Assembly (NCBI GenBank): GCA_021808195.1
Contig: JAKBCE010000026.1
Span: 1-57,890 of the forward strand
Direction: 5' to 3'
Length of the DNA stretch: 57,890 bases
DNA from: Pseudomonadota bacterium
GTDB taxonomy: Bacteria > Pseudomonadota > Gammaproteobacteria > Steroidobacterales > Steroidobacteraceae
Shown here: in pieces, positions 47,160-55,798 of the stretch
Position numbering within the stretch: the first letter of the stretch is position 1
How the letters are laid out: each line of letters begins with the position of its first letter
Program-made: the position numbers and the translations under genes
Notes under the pieces: model-generated
The model's input: the letters and a program-made list of their open reading frames with translations, nothing else
What the model was told of the DNA's origin: nothing
Database searches by the model: none

Positions 47160-49976
47160 TCAGAGTACGAAGCGGAAGTCCAAGAAATACTGCCGACCAT
47201 TCAGGTAGAAGGCTCGCGGCTGATTCTGGTTCGCCGCGTAGTATTTCAGCTCTGGGTTGTTCAGGTTTTGACCCACCAGCGAGATGGAAAAGATCTTGTT
47301 GACGTTGTAATTCAACGAGGCCGCCAGCGTACCTTCGCCCATCATCGTAAACGCCGTGCTGCGGTCGACTCCGCTAAAGAACTGCGAGCGGTAGGTATAG
47401 GCCACTCGGGCGCTAAAGCTGCTATTTTCATAGAAGCCGACGACGTTGTAAGTCTCCTTCGACAGACCCACGACGCGACTGCCGCCAGGCAATCCAGATG
47501 GGTTTGTCGCACTGCCGCCATTCAACGTGGCGTTGGCTTCAAGCCCCCAGTTATCAAAGAACTGCTGCTCGTAATTGAGCTCCACACCATGCACATTGGC
47601 ACTGGCCTCCTCCGGGGCCGTAATGGCATAGGTACCCTCGAAGCCCTGCGGATGAGCCGTGTCGAACGTCATGAACTGCTCGTTGGCGGTGCCGTACGAC
47701 ACATAGTTCGAGAGTCGCATGTAGTAGGCTTCAGCCGACAGCACCGACTTGCGATTGAAGTACCACTCCAGGCCCCCGTTCACGTTGGTTGCCTTGATGG
47801 GCGCCAGGTTCGGGTTGCTGCCCGTGCCGGTGCCCACGCCACCGCCGTAGGTGGCCTGAACCTCCAACGAGGTCGATCCGGCCAGGGCCGAATAGGCGGG
47901 CCGCGCCATGGTCTGCGCGACGGCCAGCCGTCCGACCAAGTCCCGTGTCAGATCGAGCTTCAGATTAGCGCTCGGCAATACATCGGTGTAGCTGTGATTG
48001 GTCGTCACCTGCGCGTACGAACCGAACGCTGAGGTCGTGATCGCCCCCGGTGTCGTCGCCGGCACGCCGACGTTCGTGACGATACTGTCCTGCGTTCTCA
48101 CGAACCGCACGCCCACGTTGCCGCTCCAGCGATGCCCGCTGAGATCGAGCTGCACGTACCCGGAGGTATCCTTCTCCTGAAGTCCGAAGTCCACCGTCCA
48201 ATCGGCGCGCGTGATCGGGTTGCGGTTGGTATACGACAGATCGTAGGCGGCGAGCTGAGACGGCGTGAAATACCAGATCTGGGTCGGGAAGCCCGACCCG
48301 AGTCCAAAGCCGAAATTGCTCGGGAAGTTCTGGTACCCGGTCGGGTAATTGGCCGGATTATAGGCCGAGTACTGGGCACCGGCCGCACAGTAGTAGGGGG
48401 GAGAGCCCCAGTCGAAGGCACCGCCATTGCAGGCCGGCCCCTGTCCGATCGCATTCCACAGATGCCGGTCGTGCGTCTTGTAGTCCGCGCCGAACTTCAG
48501 ATCGCTGAACACGCCTCGATTCAGGACATAGTCCGCATCGATCTTGCCCCAACGCTCAGCGTCGAGCACATCGATGTTCTGGTCGCCGAAGATCCAGCTG
48601 AACGCCACCGGCGTGCCGCCCGGCGTCGGGCTGGTATTGACGGTGTTGCCGAGGTTCCAGCTGGCCGCGGTCGCAGTGCCGTGCATCGTATACGATCCGC
48701 CCGCACCGACACCGGGCAGCGTCTCCAGCACGTTCTGATTCGGGGTCCTGCTGTGACCGAAGGACACACCGCCATCCCACGACACCGCCCAATCGTCATC
48801 CGGCCGCCATTTCCCGCTGAAGTCCGCCCAATTTGTGCTGGCGCTCTCATCGGGCCGAGAAATCTGATCGTACACGCCGAAGTTCTTACCTGCCACCGGT
48901 GCCCAGGTCGCCGACGTCAGGGTGTTGCCCTGCACCGTATACTGCGATGGCGCCAAACCTTCGCCAATGATCTCGGACGGCCAGATCGAGTAGCTGCGGT
49001 TGTAGTTGGTCGCTTCGAGCTTCGAGCTGAACAGGTTCAGGTTTAAGGACAGCGCATGATCCGGCCGCCACTCGATGTCGGCATTGCCGCCGTTGCGTTG
49101 CGTGCGCTGCGTAAAATACGCTGCATCGAGGATGCTTGGGTAGTAGACATTCGCCAGCGCCGGATTGGCGGTACCCACCGCACTGGTCGGACTGATCTGG
49201 TTGTAGCCGAGCATCTCCTGGCCGTCACGCCGGAAGTGCTCCGTCTCGGAGAACAGCTGCAGCATCACGCCGAAGGTGCGTTCGCTGTTCATCCAGTCGC
49301 CGAGGGCGTTGAATTGCGGATCATTGCGGTTCGCCAAGGTGTCATGAACCGCACCGACGTCGGCCTCGAGGGTGACGGACTTGTGGAAGTCGAGTGCCTT
49401 GCGCGTCACGACATCCACCTCGCCCGCGACACCGCCCGCGGGCAGGGAGGCCTCGGGAGTCTTGTAGACCTTGATCTCCTTGACGATTTCCGCCGGCAGC
49501 AGTGTGTAATCGAAGCTGCGACCCGCCTCCTGGCTCTGATCCAGCACGAACCAATCGCCCGAGGCAACCGAATGGCCGTTGAGCGTGGTCATCGTGAGGC
49601 CTGGGCTGAGGCCGCGCAGACTCACGCGGTCGGATTCGGCAAACCCGCCTTCGGTGGCGCCCGCCGTACTGATATTGACACCCGGCAGCCGCTCCAACGC
49701 ATCCGCAACGTTCCGGTCCGGCATCTTGCCGATGCTCTCTGCGGTGACAACAGACACGGTGCCGACGGCTCCGCGCTCCAGCGCAAGCGACTTCTCGAGT
49801 GAGTACCGGATACCCGATACGACGACGGTTTGCAGCGCGACGGGAGCATTCTTGCTCTTCGTGGCGGGCTGCGTGTGCTCCGGAGCCGGCAGCGGACGTG
49901 CCTGCGCCGGGTCGTTGCGCCCGAACAATGCCATCGCGACGGCCGTACCGATCAACGTGGACCTTGCGATTCTCAT
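47160..49976 (-). CDS. TonB-dependent receptor of the GlcNAc/chitin locus
   Basis: A 938-residue outer-membrane receptor without an STN domain. It has a signal peptide (about 1-26, ending PAQA), then a plug (about 50-200) with TVVVSGIRYSLEKSLALER, IGKMPDRNVADALERLPGV and RVSLRGLSPGLTMTTLNGHSV, and a long beta-barrel ending QYFLDFRFVL. The type resembles carbohydrate receptors, and the location between GlcNAc genes suggests chito-oligosaccharide or GlcNAc uptake. The operator pair at 50123-50261 lies about 150 bases upstream. Confidence 0.93.
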   Translation of the reverse strand: MRIARSTLIGTAVAMALFGRNDPAQARPLPAPEHTQPATKSKNAPVALQTVVVSGIRYSLEKSLALERGAVGTVSVVTAESIGKMPDRNVADALERLPGVNISTAGATEGGFAESDRVSLRGLSPGLTMTTLNGHSVASGDWFVLDQSQEAGRSFDYTLLPAEIVKEIKVYKTPEASLPAGGVAGEVDVVTRKALDFHKSVTLEADVGAVHDTLANRNDPQFNALGDWMNSERTFGVMLQLFSETEHFRRDGQEMLGYNQISPTSAVGTANPALANVYYPSILDAAYFTQRTQRNGGNADIEWRPDHALSLNLNLFSSKLEATNYNRSYSIWPSEIIGEGLAPSQYTVQGNTLTSATWAPVAGKNFGVYDQISRPDESASTNWADFSGKWRPDDDWAVSWDGGVSFGHSRTPNQNVLETLPGVGAGGSYTMHGTATAASWNLGNTVNTSPTPGGTPVAFSWIFGDQNIDVLDAERWGKIDADYVLNRGVFSDLKFGADYKTHDRHLWNAIGQGPACNGGAFDWGSPPYYCAAGAQYSAYNPANYPTGYQNFPSNFGFGLGSGFPTQIWYFTPSQLAAYDLSYTNRNPITRADWTVDFGLQEKDTSGYVQLDLSGHRWSGNVGVRFVRTQDSIVTNVGVPATTPGAITTSAFGSYAQVTTNHSYTDVLPSANLKLDLTRDLVGRLAVAQTMARPAYSALAGSTSLEVQATYGGGVGTGTGSNPNLAPIKATNVNGGLEWYFNRKSVLSAEAYYMRLSNYVSYGTANEQFMTFDTAHPQGFEGTYAITAPEEASANVHGVELNYEQQFFDNWGLEANATLNGGSATNPSGLPGGSRVVGLSKETYNVVGFYENSSFSARVAYTYRSQFFSGVDRSTAFTMMGEGTLAASLNYNVNKIFSISLVGQNLNNPELKYYAANQNQPRAFYLNGRQYFLDFRFVL

Positions 49977-50122
49977 AAATTGCTCACCCCAGATGTTTTC
50001 AGATGTTGTCGTTGCAAGAAGAACCAGCCCCCCGCAGCGGTCCCATTTGCCTGCTCGAGTCCTCTCGAGCCGAAATCCGAACCAGTCCCCCCGATGGACA
50101 GCGCACGTTCAAGACCACTTCG

Positions 50123-50261
50123 TTGCCACTATAATACCAGTTTAAAAAAAACGCCACACCCTGGAGTTGTTGCTTTGGCCCTAAAATTCTATTTCTTATG
50201 AATCATTGCGTTATGAATATCACTGTATTTTCCGTGCAACATATTGGTGCTTTATTGGTAT
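50123..50261. promoter_or_regulatory. Paired GlcNAc-regulon operators, TonB receptor
   Basis: Site 1 on the minus strand (50123-50139) reads TGGTAT-TATAG-TGGCAA; site 2 on the plus strand (50245-50261) reads TGGTGC-TTTAT-TGGTAT. They are 122 bp apart with the same outward orientation. The TATAGT inside site 1 could be the receptor -10, so a bound repressor would block it. Confidence 0.72.
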
Positions 50262-51093
50262 CTTCTGAGCCAAGCGCCTGATTGGCACCGGGGCACACGA
50301 ATGGTCGTCCGAAGCTCGCGAGCGGAACATTGAGTCTCCATCGCAGTCGACAATTGCAGTACGCGCGGTGATCCCGAGGCCGCCCTGTCCGGCGCTACGC
50401 GGCCGCAGAGGCCCTGTGGCATTTGCGCCCTCAACTCCGTGGGATCAACTCTTGTTCCCGGCGCACGTTGGCAACGTCCCGGCGATCCTGAAGCCGCGCT
50501 GCCGCGAGCGCATCGATTCACTCAAGCTCGAATTGCGCCGCCCGAACTTGACCAACGACTGCCTCATCAAGGCTTTGCGCCGCAAGGGACGACGCGCGCT
50601 CGACCCCGGCGAGAGCACCAGTGTCTCGAAGCGCGAGGCACTCCGCCGGCCTGCTCAGCGGCCACGCCAAGCGAATTGGGCAGATGCAGGCTGTGGCGGA
50701 GGAATTGAGGCGCGCGCCAGTGGGCACCGGCCCTCAAGAGAAAAGGAATCGCACCCGGACACCGGATCCTGCCACACGTGACCCTCGTGACCGCGAAGCA
50801 GATCGGGCTCACCGTTCGACCTACATCGAGAATGCGATCTGCGCAGAGCCCGAGCTTGTCGCGCGCGCGGCGTGCCCGAGCCGCCACAGCGCTCCACGGT
50901 CCGTCAATTCACCGGGGGCAGCCTTTGACCAGAGCACAGCAACCTGCAAGACCGACACGCTGCGCAGCCGCGCCGTAAGATTCGCAACCCATGCACCGCC
51001 CCGAACCAAGATCAGGTGAGCATCTGTCCAACGCTCGCCGGTGCACCCGATGCAGATGGGATATCGTGCCAGCGCCACACTGGAACCTTTTTA

Positions 51094-51233
51094 GTGCCAC
51101 TCTAATACCGGTTTTTCGTGAACTCGATGCAGGCGCAATGCCGGCCGCCCCGCGAATCTTTTATCGCATCCTAATCAATGTCTTATCAGAACACATTAGA
51201 CACCACGCAGTTTGACTGGTACTATAATGGTAT
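51094..51233. promoter_or_regulatory. Paired GlcNAc-regulon operators, GntR-nagB-nagA
   Basis: Site 1 on the minus strand (51094-51110) reads CGGTAT-TAGAG-TGGCAC; site 2 on the plus strand (51217-51233) reads TGGTAC-TATAA-TGGTAT. They are 123 bp apart. Site 2 contains a perfect TATAAT (51223-51228) and ends 39 bases before the GntR start codon, so it should cover the operon promoter. Confidence 0.75.
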
Positions 51234-51272
51234 TGCGTCTACACGGTGGAATCGGTTCCGGAGGTCACACCA

Positions 51273-52010
51273 TTGATGCTGTCGCAAACGCTGGGGAAGC
51301 TCGACGAAAGCAGCTCGCTGCCGCTGTACCAGCAATTGCAGCGTGCATTGCGTCAGGCGATCGAGACTCGCCAGATCGGGCCCGAGGATGCGCTGCCTCC
51401 GGAGCGCGACATCGCGCAGGACTTTCAGATCTCGCGCATCACCGTGCGCAAGGCCATAGACGGGCTGGTGACCGAGGGGCTACTGGTGCGCCGCCAGGGT
51501 GCCGGAACCTTCGTGTGCTCGCGCGTGGAGAAGAACTTCTCCAAGCTCACTTCGTTCTCCGAGGACATGCGCGCCCGAGGCCGAGCGCCGCGCAGCGTGT
51601 GGCTGCGCAAGTCCGAGGGCAGCGTCACGCCGGAAGAGTCGCTCACGCTACGCTCGAGCCCGGGTACACCCGTCTTTCGCTTCCATCGCATCCGTTACGC
51701 CGACGATGCGCCGATGTCGATCGAGTACGCGACTGTACTCGCCTCCTGCCTGCCTGCACTCGATGCCGTTGAGTCTTCACTCTATGAGTCGCTCGAACGC
51801 GCCGGTAACCGCCCGGTGCGCGCTCTGCAGCGGCTGCGCGCAGTGCTGTTTACGGCTGAGCAGGCAAAGCTGCTGCAGATCCGCGAGCGCGACGCGGGGC
51901 TGCTGGTCGAGCGGGTGGGCTTTTTGAAAGACGGACGCGCCATGGAATTCACCCAGTCGTATTTCCGCGGTGATATCTACGACTTCGTGGCGGAGTTGAG
52001 CGACATATGA
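51273..52010 (+). CDS. GntR/HutC-family regulator, NagQ-like (copy 2)
   Basis: A 245-residue transcription factor almost identical to copy 1 (42177-42914), with the same winged helix (ERDIAQDFQISRITVRKAIDGLVTEGLL) and UTRA domain. Most changes are conservative or lie at the ends. A perfect GGAGGT lies 7 bases before TTG 51273, which I take as the start; ATG 51276 is the alternative. Its stop codon overlaps the nagB-II start by 4 bases (ATGA). It probably represses this operon and the rest of the GlcNAc regulon, through the operator pairs described above. Confidence 0.92.
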   Translation: MMLSQTLGKLDESSSLPLYQQLQRALRQAIETRQIGPEDALPPERDIAQDFQISRITVRKAIDGLVTEGLLVRRQGAGTFVCSRVEKNFSKLTSFSEDMRARGRAPRSVWLRKSEGSVTPEESLTLRSSPGTPVFRFHRIRYADDAPMSIEYATVLASCLPALDAVESSLYESLERAGNRPVRALQRLRAVLFTAEQAKLLQIRERDAGLLVERVGFLKDGRAMEFTQSYFRGDIYDFVAELSDI

Positions 52011-53047
52011 GGGCACACTTGCACGAATCGACCACCCGCATGCACGGCGAAGCGGCGCAGGCCGCGCAAGCCGTGCGCGATCAGTTGTTCAGCAATGCCG
52101 AGCGCATGGAAACGTTGGCAGAACGGTTGCGCGCCTTGAATCCGCCCGTGGTGGTCACCTGCGCACGCGGCAGCTCCGACCATGCGGCGACGTTTGCCAA
52201 ATATCTGATTGAGACACGCCTCGGGGTGCCGACCAGCTCCGCTGCGCCCTCGGTGAGCTCTCTTTATGACGCCCGACCGCGCCTTGCCGGAGCGCTGTGC
52301 CTGGCGATCTCCCAGTCCGGCGCCAGCCCGGATCTGCTGGCCTCGGTACGCAAGGCCCGCGAGGCCGGCGCACGGATCGTGGCACTCGTCAATGCCGAGC
52401 ATTCCCCGCTCGAGGCGCTCGCCGATGAGTTCGTACCGCTCACCGCTGGCGTCGAAACCAGCGTCGCGGCCACCAAATCCTTCATCGCCTCATTGGCCGC
52501 GATCATCCATCTGGTGGCCTGCTGGAGTGGCGACCGGATGCTTTCCGAAGCGCTGCGCAAAGCCCCAAAACATCTCGAGCAGGCTTGGAGTCTCGACTGG
52601 AGCGCTGCGCTCGAGCCACTCACCACGACGAGTGACCTGTACGTGATCGGCCGCGGCATCGGTCTTGGCATCGCACAGGAGGCCGCTTTGAAGCTGAAGG
52701 AGACCTGCGGCGTACATGCGGAAGCGGTGAGTGCCGCAGAAGTGCGCCATGGTCCCCTGGCGCTGGTGAAGCCCGGGTTCCCCGTGCTGATCTTCTCGCA
52801 GAACGATGAGGCCCGCGCCAGCATCGAGATGCTGGCCCAGGAGCTGACCGCGCGCCGCGCACAGGTGCTGATCGCCGGCTCGCGCTGCCCGCAGGCACTG
52901 CAGCTACCGGCCGAACCTGCCCACCCGGTGATCGAACCGATGCTGCTGATCCAAACATTTTATCGCTTCGCGAACGCGCTATCACTCGCCCGCGGGCTGG
53001 ACCCGGACCACCCCCCCCACCTGCGCAAAGTCACCGAGACGGTCTGA
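52007..53047 (+). CDS. nagB: Glucosamine-6-phosphate deaminase, NagB-II type (SIS domains)
   Basis: A 346-residue protein with two SIS sugar-isomerase domains (about 35-170 and 190-330), like the isomerase part of GlmS without the glutaminase half. Visible motifs are CARGSSDHAATFAKY, AISQSGASPDLL, SVAATKSF and GRGIGLGIAQEAALKLKET. In GlcNAc operons this family replaces classical NagB and makes fructose-6-phosphate plus ammonia. It overlaps the GntR gene by 4 bases and nagA by 1 base. Confidence 0.93.
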   Translation: MRAHLHESTTRMHGEAAQAAQAVRDQLFSNAERMETLAERLRALNPPVVVTCARGSSDHAATFAKYLIETRLGVPTSSAAPSVSSLYDARPRLAGALCLAISQSGASPDLLASVRKAREAGARIVALVNAEHSPLEALADEFVPLTAGVETSVAATKSFIASLAAIIHLVACWSGDRMLSEALRKAPKHLEQAWSLDWSAALEPLTTTSDLYVIGRGIGLGIAQEAALKLKETCGVHAEAVSAAEVRHGPLALVKPGFPVLIFSQNDEARASIEMLAQELTARRAQVLIAGSRCPQALQLPAEPAHPVIEPMLLIQTFYRFANALSLARGLDPDHPPHLRKVTETV

Positions 53048-54192
53048 TGTCCATCGCATTGACCAACGCGCTGGTGCTGCGCGGCACGAACTTTGTCGCT
53101 GAACAGAGCGTGCTCATCGCCGATGGGCGTATCGCTGAGGTCATGCCATCCGCGGCCGCGCGCGGTCCAGGAATCGAACGCGTGGACCTCGGCGGCGGGC
53201 TGCTCTTGCCTGGATTCACCGACGTGCAGGTCAACGGTGGCGGCGGCGTGCTGTTCAATGACGCCCCGACCGTGGAGTCCATTCGTCAGATCGGTCGCGC
53301 ACACCGCCGCTTTGGGACGACCGGCTTTCTACCCACTTTGATCAGCACGGATCTCGATGTCGTCGCACAGGCTATCGAGGCGACGCGCGCCGCAATCGCC
53401 GCCGGCGTCCCCGGGGTCCTCGGGATCCATATTGAGGGACCGTTCCTCAGTGTCGAGCGCAAGGGAGTGCACGATCAGGCCAAGCTGCGCGAACTCGATG
53501 ACAGCGCGGTGGGGCTGCTCACCTCCATGGGAGTCGGACGTACGGTCGTGACGCTCGCTCCGGAGGTGACCACGCCCCACATCATCCGAAGACTTGCCGA
53601 TGCCGGGGTGATCGTTTCGGCCGGCCACACCAACGCCACTTATGCGGAGACGACCGAGGCGCTACGCAATGGCTTGCGCGGCTTCACGCACCTGTTCAAT
53701 GCCATGTCCCAGTTGACCAGCCGTGAGCCCGGCGTGGTTGGCGCTGCACTTGAGGACCCCTCGAGCTGGTGCGGCATCATCGTCGACGGCGAGCACATCG
53801 CCCCTGCGGTACTGCGCCTGGCGCTGCGCTGCAAGCCGCACGAGCGGTTCATGCTGGTCACCGACGCCATGCCCGCACTCGGCACCGACATTCGTTCATT
53901 CGAGCTGCAGGGCCGACGCATCAGCGTCTGCGGCCAGACCTGCTATGACGAGGAAGGGCGGCTCGCCGGCTCCAACATCGATCTGGCGAGCTGCGTACGA
54001 AACGCGATCGAGCTGCTCGGGGTGCCTCTGCATGAGGCGGTACACATGGCCAGTCTTTACCCGGCGGATTTCCTCGGACTCGCCGGTGAGCTTGGGCGCA
54101 TCGAGCCCGGCTACCGGGCCAATCTCGTCCTCACGGACGAGCGGCTGAACGTGCGGGCCACCTGGATCGACGGCCAGTTCCAGGAGCGCTGA
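53047..54192 (+). CDS. nagA: N-acetylglucosamine-6-phosphate deacetylase
   Basis: A 381-residue amidohydrolase that removes acetate from GlcNAc-6-phosphate. The metal and active-site motifs are present: LLPGFTDVQVNGGGG, IHIEGPFLSVERKGVHD, SAGHTNATY, THLFNAMS and VTDAMPALG with the catalytic Asp. The ATG overlaps the nagB-II stop codon by one base (TGATG). The product feeds NagB-II, completing the path from imported GlcNAc-6-phosphate to fructose-6-phosphate. Confidence 0.96.
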   Translation: MSIALTNALVLRGTNFVAEQSVLIADGRIAEVMPSAAARGPGIERVDLGGGLLLPGFTDVQVNGGGGVLFNDAPTVESIRQIGRAHRRFGTTGFLPTLISTDLDVVAQAIEATRAAIAAGVPGVLGIHIEGPFLSVERKGVHDQAKLRELDDSAVGLLTSMGVGRTVVTLAPEVTTPHIIRRLADAGVIVSAGHTNATYAETTEALRNGLRGFTHLFNAMSQLTSREPGVVGAALEDPSSWCGIIVDGEHIAPAVLRLALRCKPHERFMLVTDAMPALGTDIRSFELQGRRISVCGQTCYDEEGRLAGSNIDLASCVRNAIELLGVPLHEAVHMASLYPADFLGLAGELGRIEPGYRANLVLTDERLNVRATWIDGQFQER

Positions 54193-54330
54193 ACGGCGCT
54201 CGGACCCGCCCTGCGGCCGGCCCGAGCGCAGCGGCGGCAATCACCTGCCGGTTCCGATATCCTTACTGCTCCCCGCACGCAGGGCGTGAGCACTGCCGCC
54301 GGCCGCGGACACCCGTAAGGAGTTGATCGC

Positions 54331-55650
54331 ATGTCCATCATTCGCCGCGGCGCGATGCTGCTGCCAGCGCTCGCGACCGTGATACTCGCCGGCTGCGGCA
54401 GCAGCGGCGATGCGAAGGTACGCCTCGTGAATGCCAGTGCCGGGTATCCGTCACTCGATGTGTACTTCGAGCAAAGCGGCACGGGCGGCACGGCACAGCT
54501 GAGCAATGTCGCCACGGGGTCTGCAAGCGGCTACGCGGCCATCACTCCGACCGCCTACACGGTCTACTTCACCAGCCACGGGGTCGGGGCACCCAATGCG
54601 CTTGCGAGCCGCAGTGAGACTTTTTCAAATAGTGCTAGACGAACCTACGTCGCTTACGGGGACAGTGGCTCGTTCGGAGTCATGGAAATCAATGAACAGC
54701 AGGGCGCACCGAATGGCGGCTATGCGAGCGTCGAGGTGCTCAATGCCGACCCGGATGCCGGCAGTCTCGATGTCTATCTGACCAGTGCCGGAGTCCCGCT
54801 CGCGAGCGCCTCGCCGAACTTCAGCGCCGTCGCCGGCGGTAAAGCGACCAGTTTCAGCACCATCCCACAGGGCACCTACGAGCTGCGCATCACCGGCGCG
54901 GGTAAGAATACCGACCTGCGCTTCGACTTCTCGGGGCTGAAGCTCACCAATCAGGAAGTCCTCAGCCTCATCATCACCGAGGCGCCGGGCGGGTATCTCG
55001 TCAATGTCATGGCGCTGCCGCAACAGGGCTCGCTGGCCACTTACACCAATCCGGACGCGCGCGTACGGGCAGCGATCGGATTGACGGGCGCGAGCAGCGT
55101 GACCGCTGGAGTTGGGGGTACCACCCTGGTCAGTGCCGCGCCGGCAGCGGCTGTGGGGACTTATCAGCTGATCCCGGCAGGCAGCCAGCCCGTGTCCCTG
55201 GCAATCAATGGAACCGTGGTCACCGTCCCGAATGAGACTTTGACCGCCGGCCAGGATTACACGCTGCTCATCTACGGCAATGCCAGCAGCGTCAGTGAGA
55301 GCTGGCTGTCCGATAGCAATGTCCCACCGCTCAGCGGATATGCGAGCGTGCGCCTGGTCAATGCCATGTCCGGCAGCGGTGATCCGCTCTCCCTGGCGGT
55401 GAATTTCATGCCGGTTGCGACCAATGTGCCGCTCGGCTCTGATCTGCCGAGCGGCGCCACGGCCGGCACCTCAGCCTATGATACGCAAGTGAGCGCGACC
55501 ACGACCGGAACCGTGACCGTAACGGATTACACCACCTCGCAGACGCTCTACACGCAGAGCAGCGCAACCCTGGGCTCGGGCAACGTGTACTCGATGTTCA
55601 TGTTCGGCAGTTCGAGTGCCCCGGTCGGAGTGCTCTCCCAGGACCGCTAG
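54331..55650 (+). CDS. DUF4397-like lipoprotein
   Basis: A 439-residue predicted lipoprotein with the lipobox ILAGC (Cys about 22). The mature part has repeated units of the DUF4397 type, starting VRLVNASAGYPSLDVYF (about 30), YASVEVLNADPDAGSLDVYL (about 131) and YASVRLVNAMSGSGDPLSLAVNF (about 337). These are beta-rich, immunoglobulin-like modules of unknown role, common in cell-surface proteins. It is rich in Gly, Ser, Thr and Ala, and an AAGGAG ribosome site precedes the ATG. It follows nagA by 138 bases and probably has its own promoter. Confidence 0.8.
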   Translation: MSIIRRGAMLLPALATVILAGCGSSGDAKVRLVNASAGYPSLDVYFEQSGTGGTAQLSNVATGSASGYAAITPTAYTVYFTSHGVGAPNALASRSETFSNSARRTYVAYGDSGSFGVMEINEQQGAPNGGYASVEVLNADPDAGSLDVYLTSAGVPLASASPNFSAVAGGKATSFSTIPQGTYELRITGAGKNTDLRFDFSGLKLTNQEVLSLIITEAPGGYLVNVMALPQQGSLATYTNPDARVRAAIGLTGASSVTAGVGGTTLVSAAPAAAVGTYQLIPAGSQPVSLAINGTVVTVPNETLTAGQDYTLLIYGNASSVSESWLSDSNVPPLSGYASVRLVNAMSGSGDPLSLAVNFMPVATNVPLGSDLPSGATAGTSAYDTQVSATTTGTVTVTDYTTSQTLYTQSSATLGSGNVYSMFMFGSSSAPVGVLSQDR

Positions 55651-55798
55651 CCCACCGCGCGACAGCGACTGGAAGCAGATGGTCCCCTGTCCCGGAACCC
55701 CGCAGACGCGGTCGACTCAAAGACGATACACTAGGCGTTTTTCAGCCGTTCATCCTGAACGGACCTGCAATACCCATCCCGATTGAAGGGGGAGATTG

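Larger units (their letters stand above)
49977..51272. other. Control region between the TonB receptor and the second GntR gene
   Basis: About 1.3 kb with two operator pairs (50123-50261 and 51094-51233) embedded in AT-rich stretches. Between them, 50262-51093 is GC-rich and I find no gene there. The two pairs serve the leftward receptor and the rightward GntR-nagB-nagA operon. Confidence 0.55.

Noticed and set aside
45563..47302. Plus-strand open frame of 579 codons opposite the JmjC-like gene
   Set aside because: Most of it mirrors a conserved gene in another frame and its composition is that of a shadow.
54197..54228. 7-bp inverted repeat after nagA as a terminator
   Set aside because: The stem is short with a long loop and no T tract; likely chance in GC-rich DNA.
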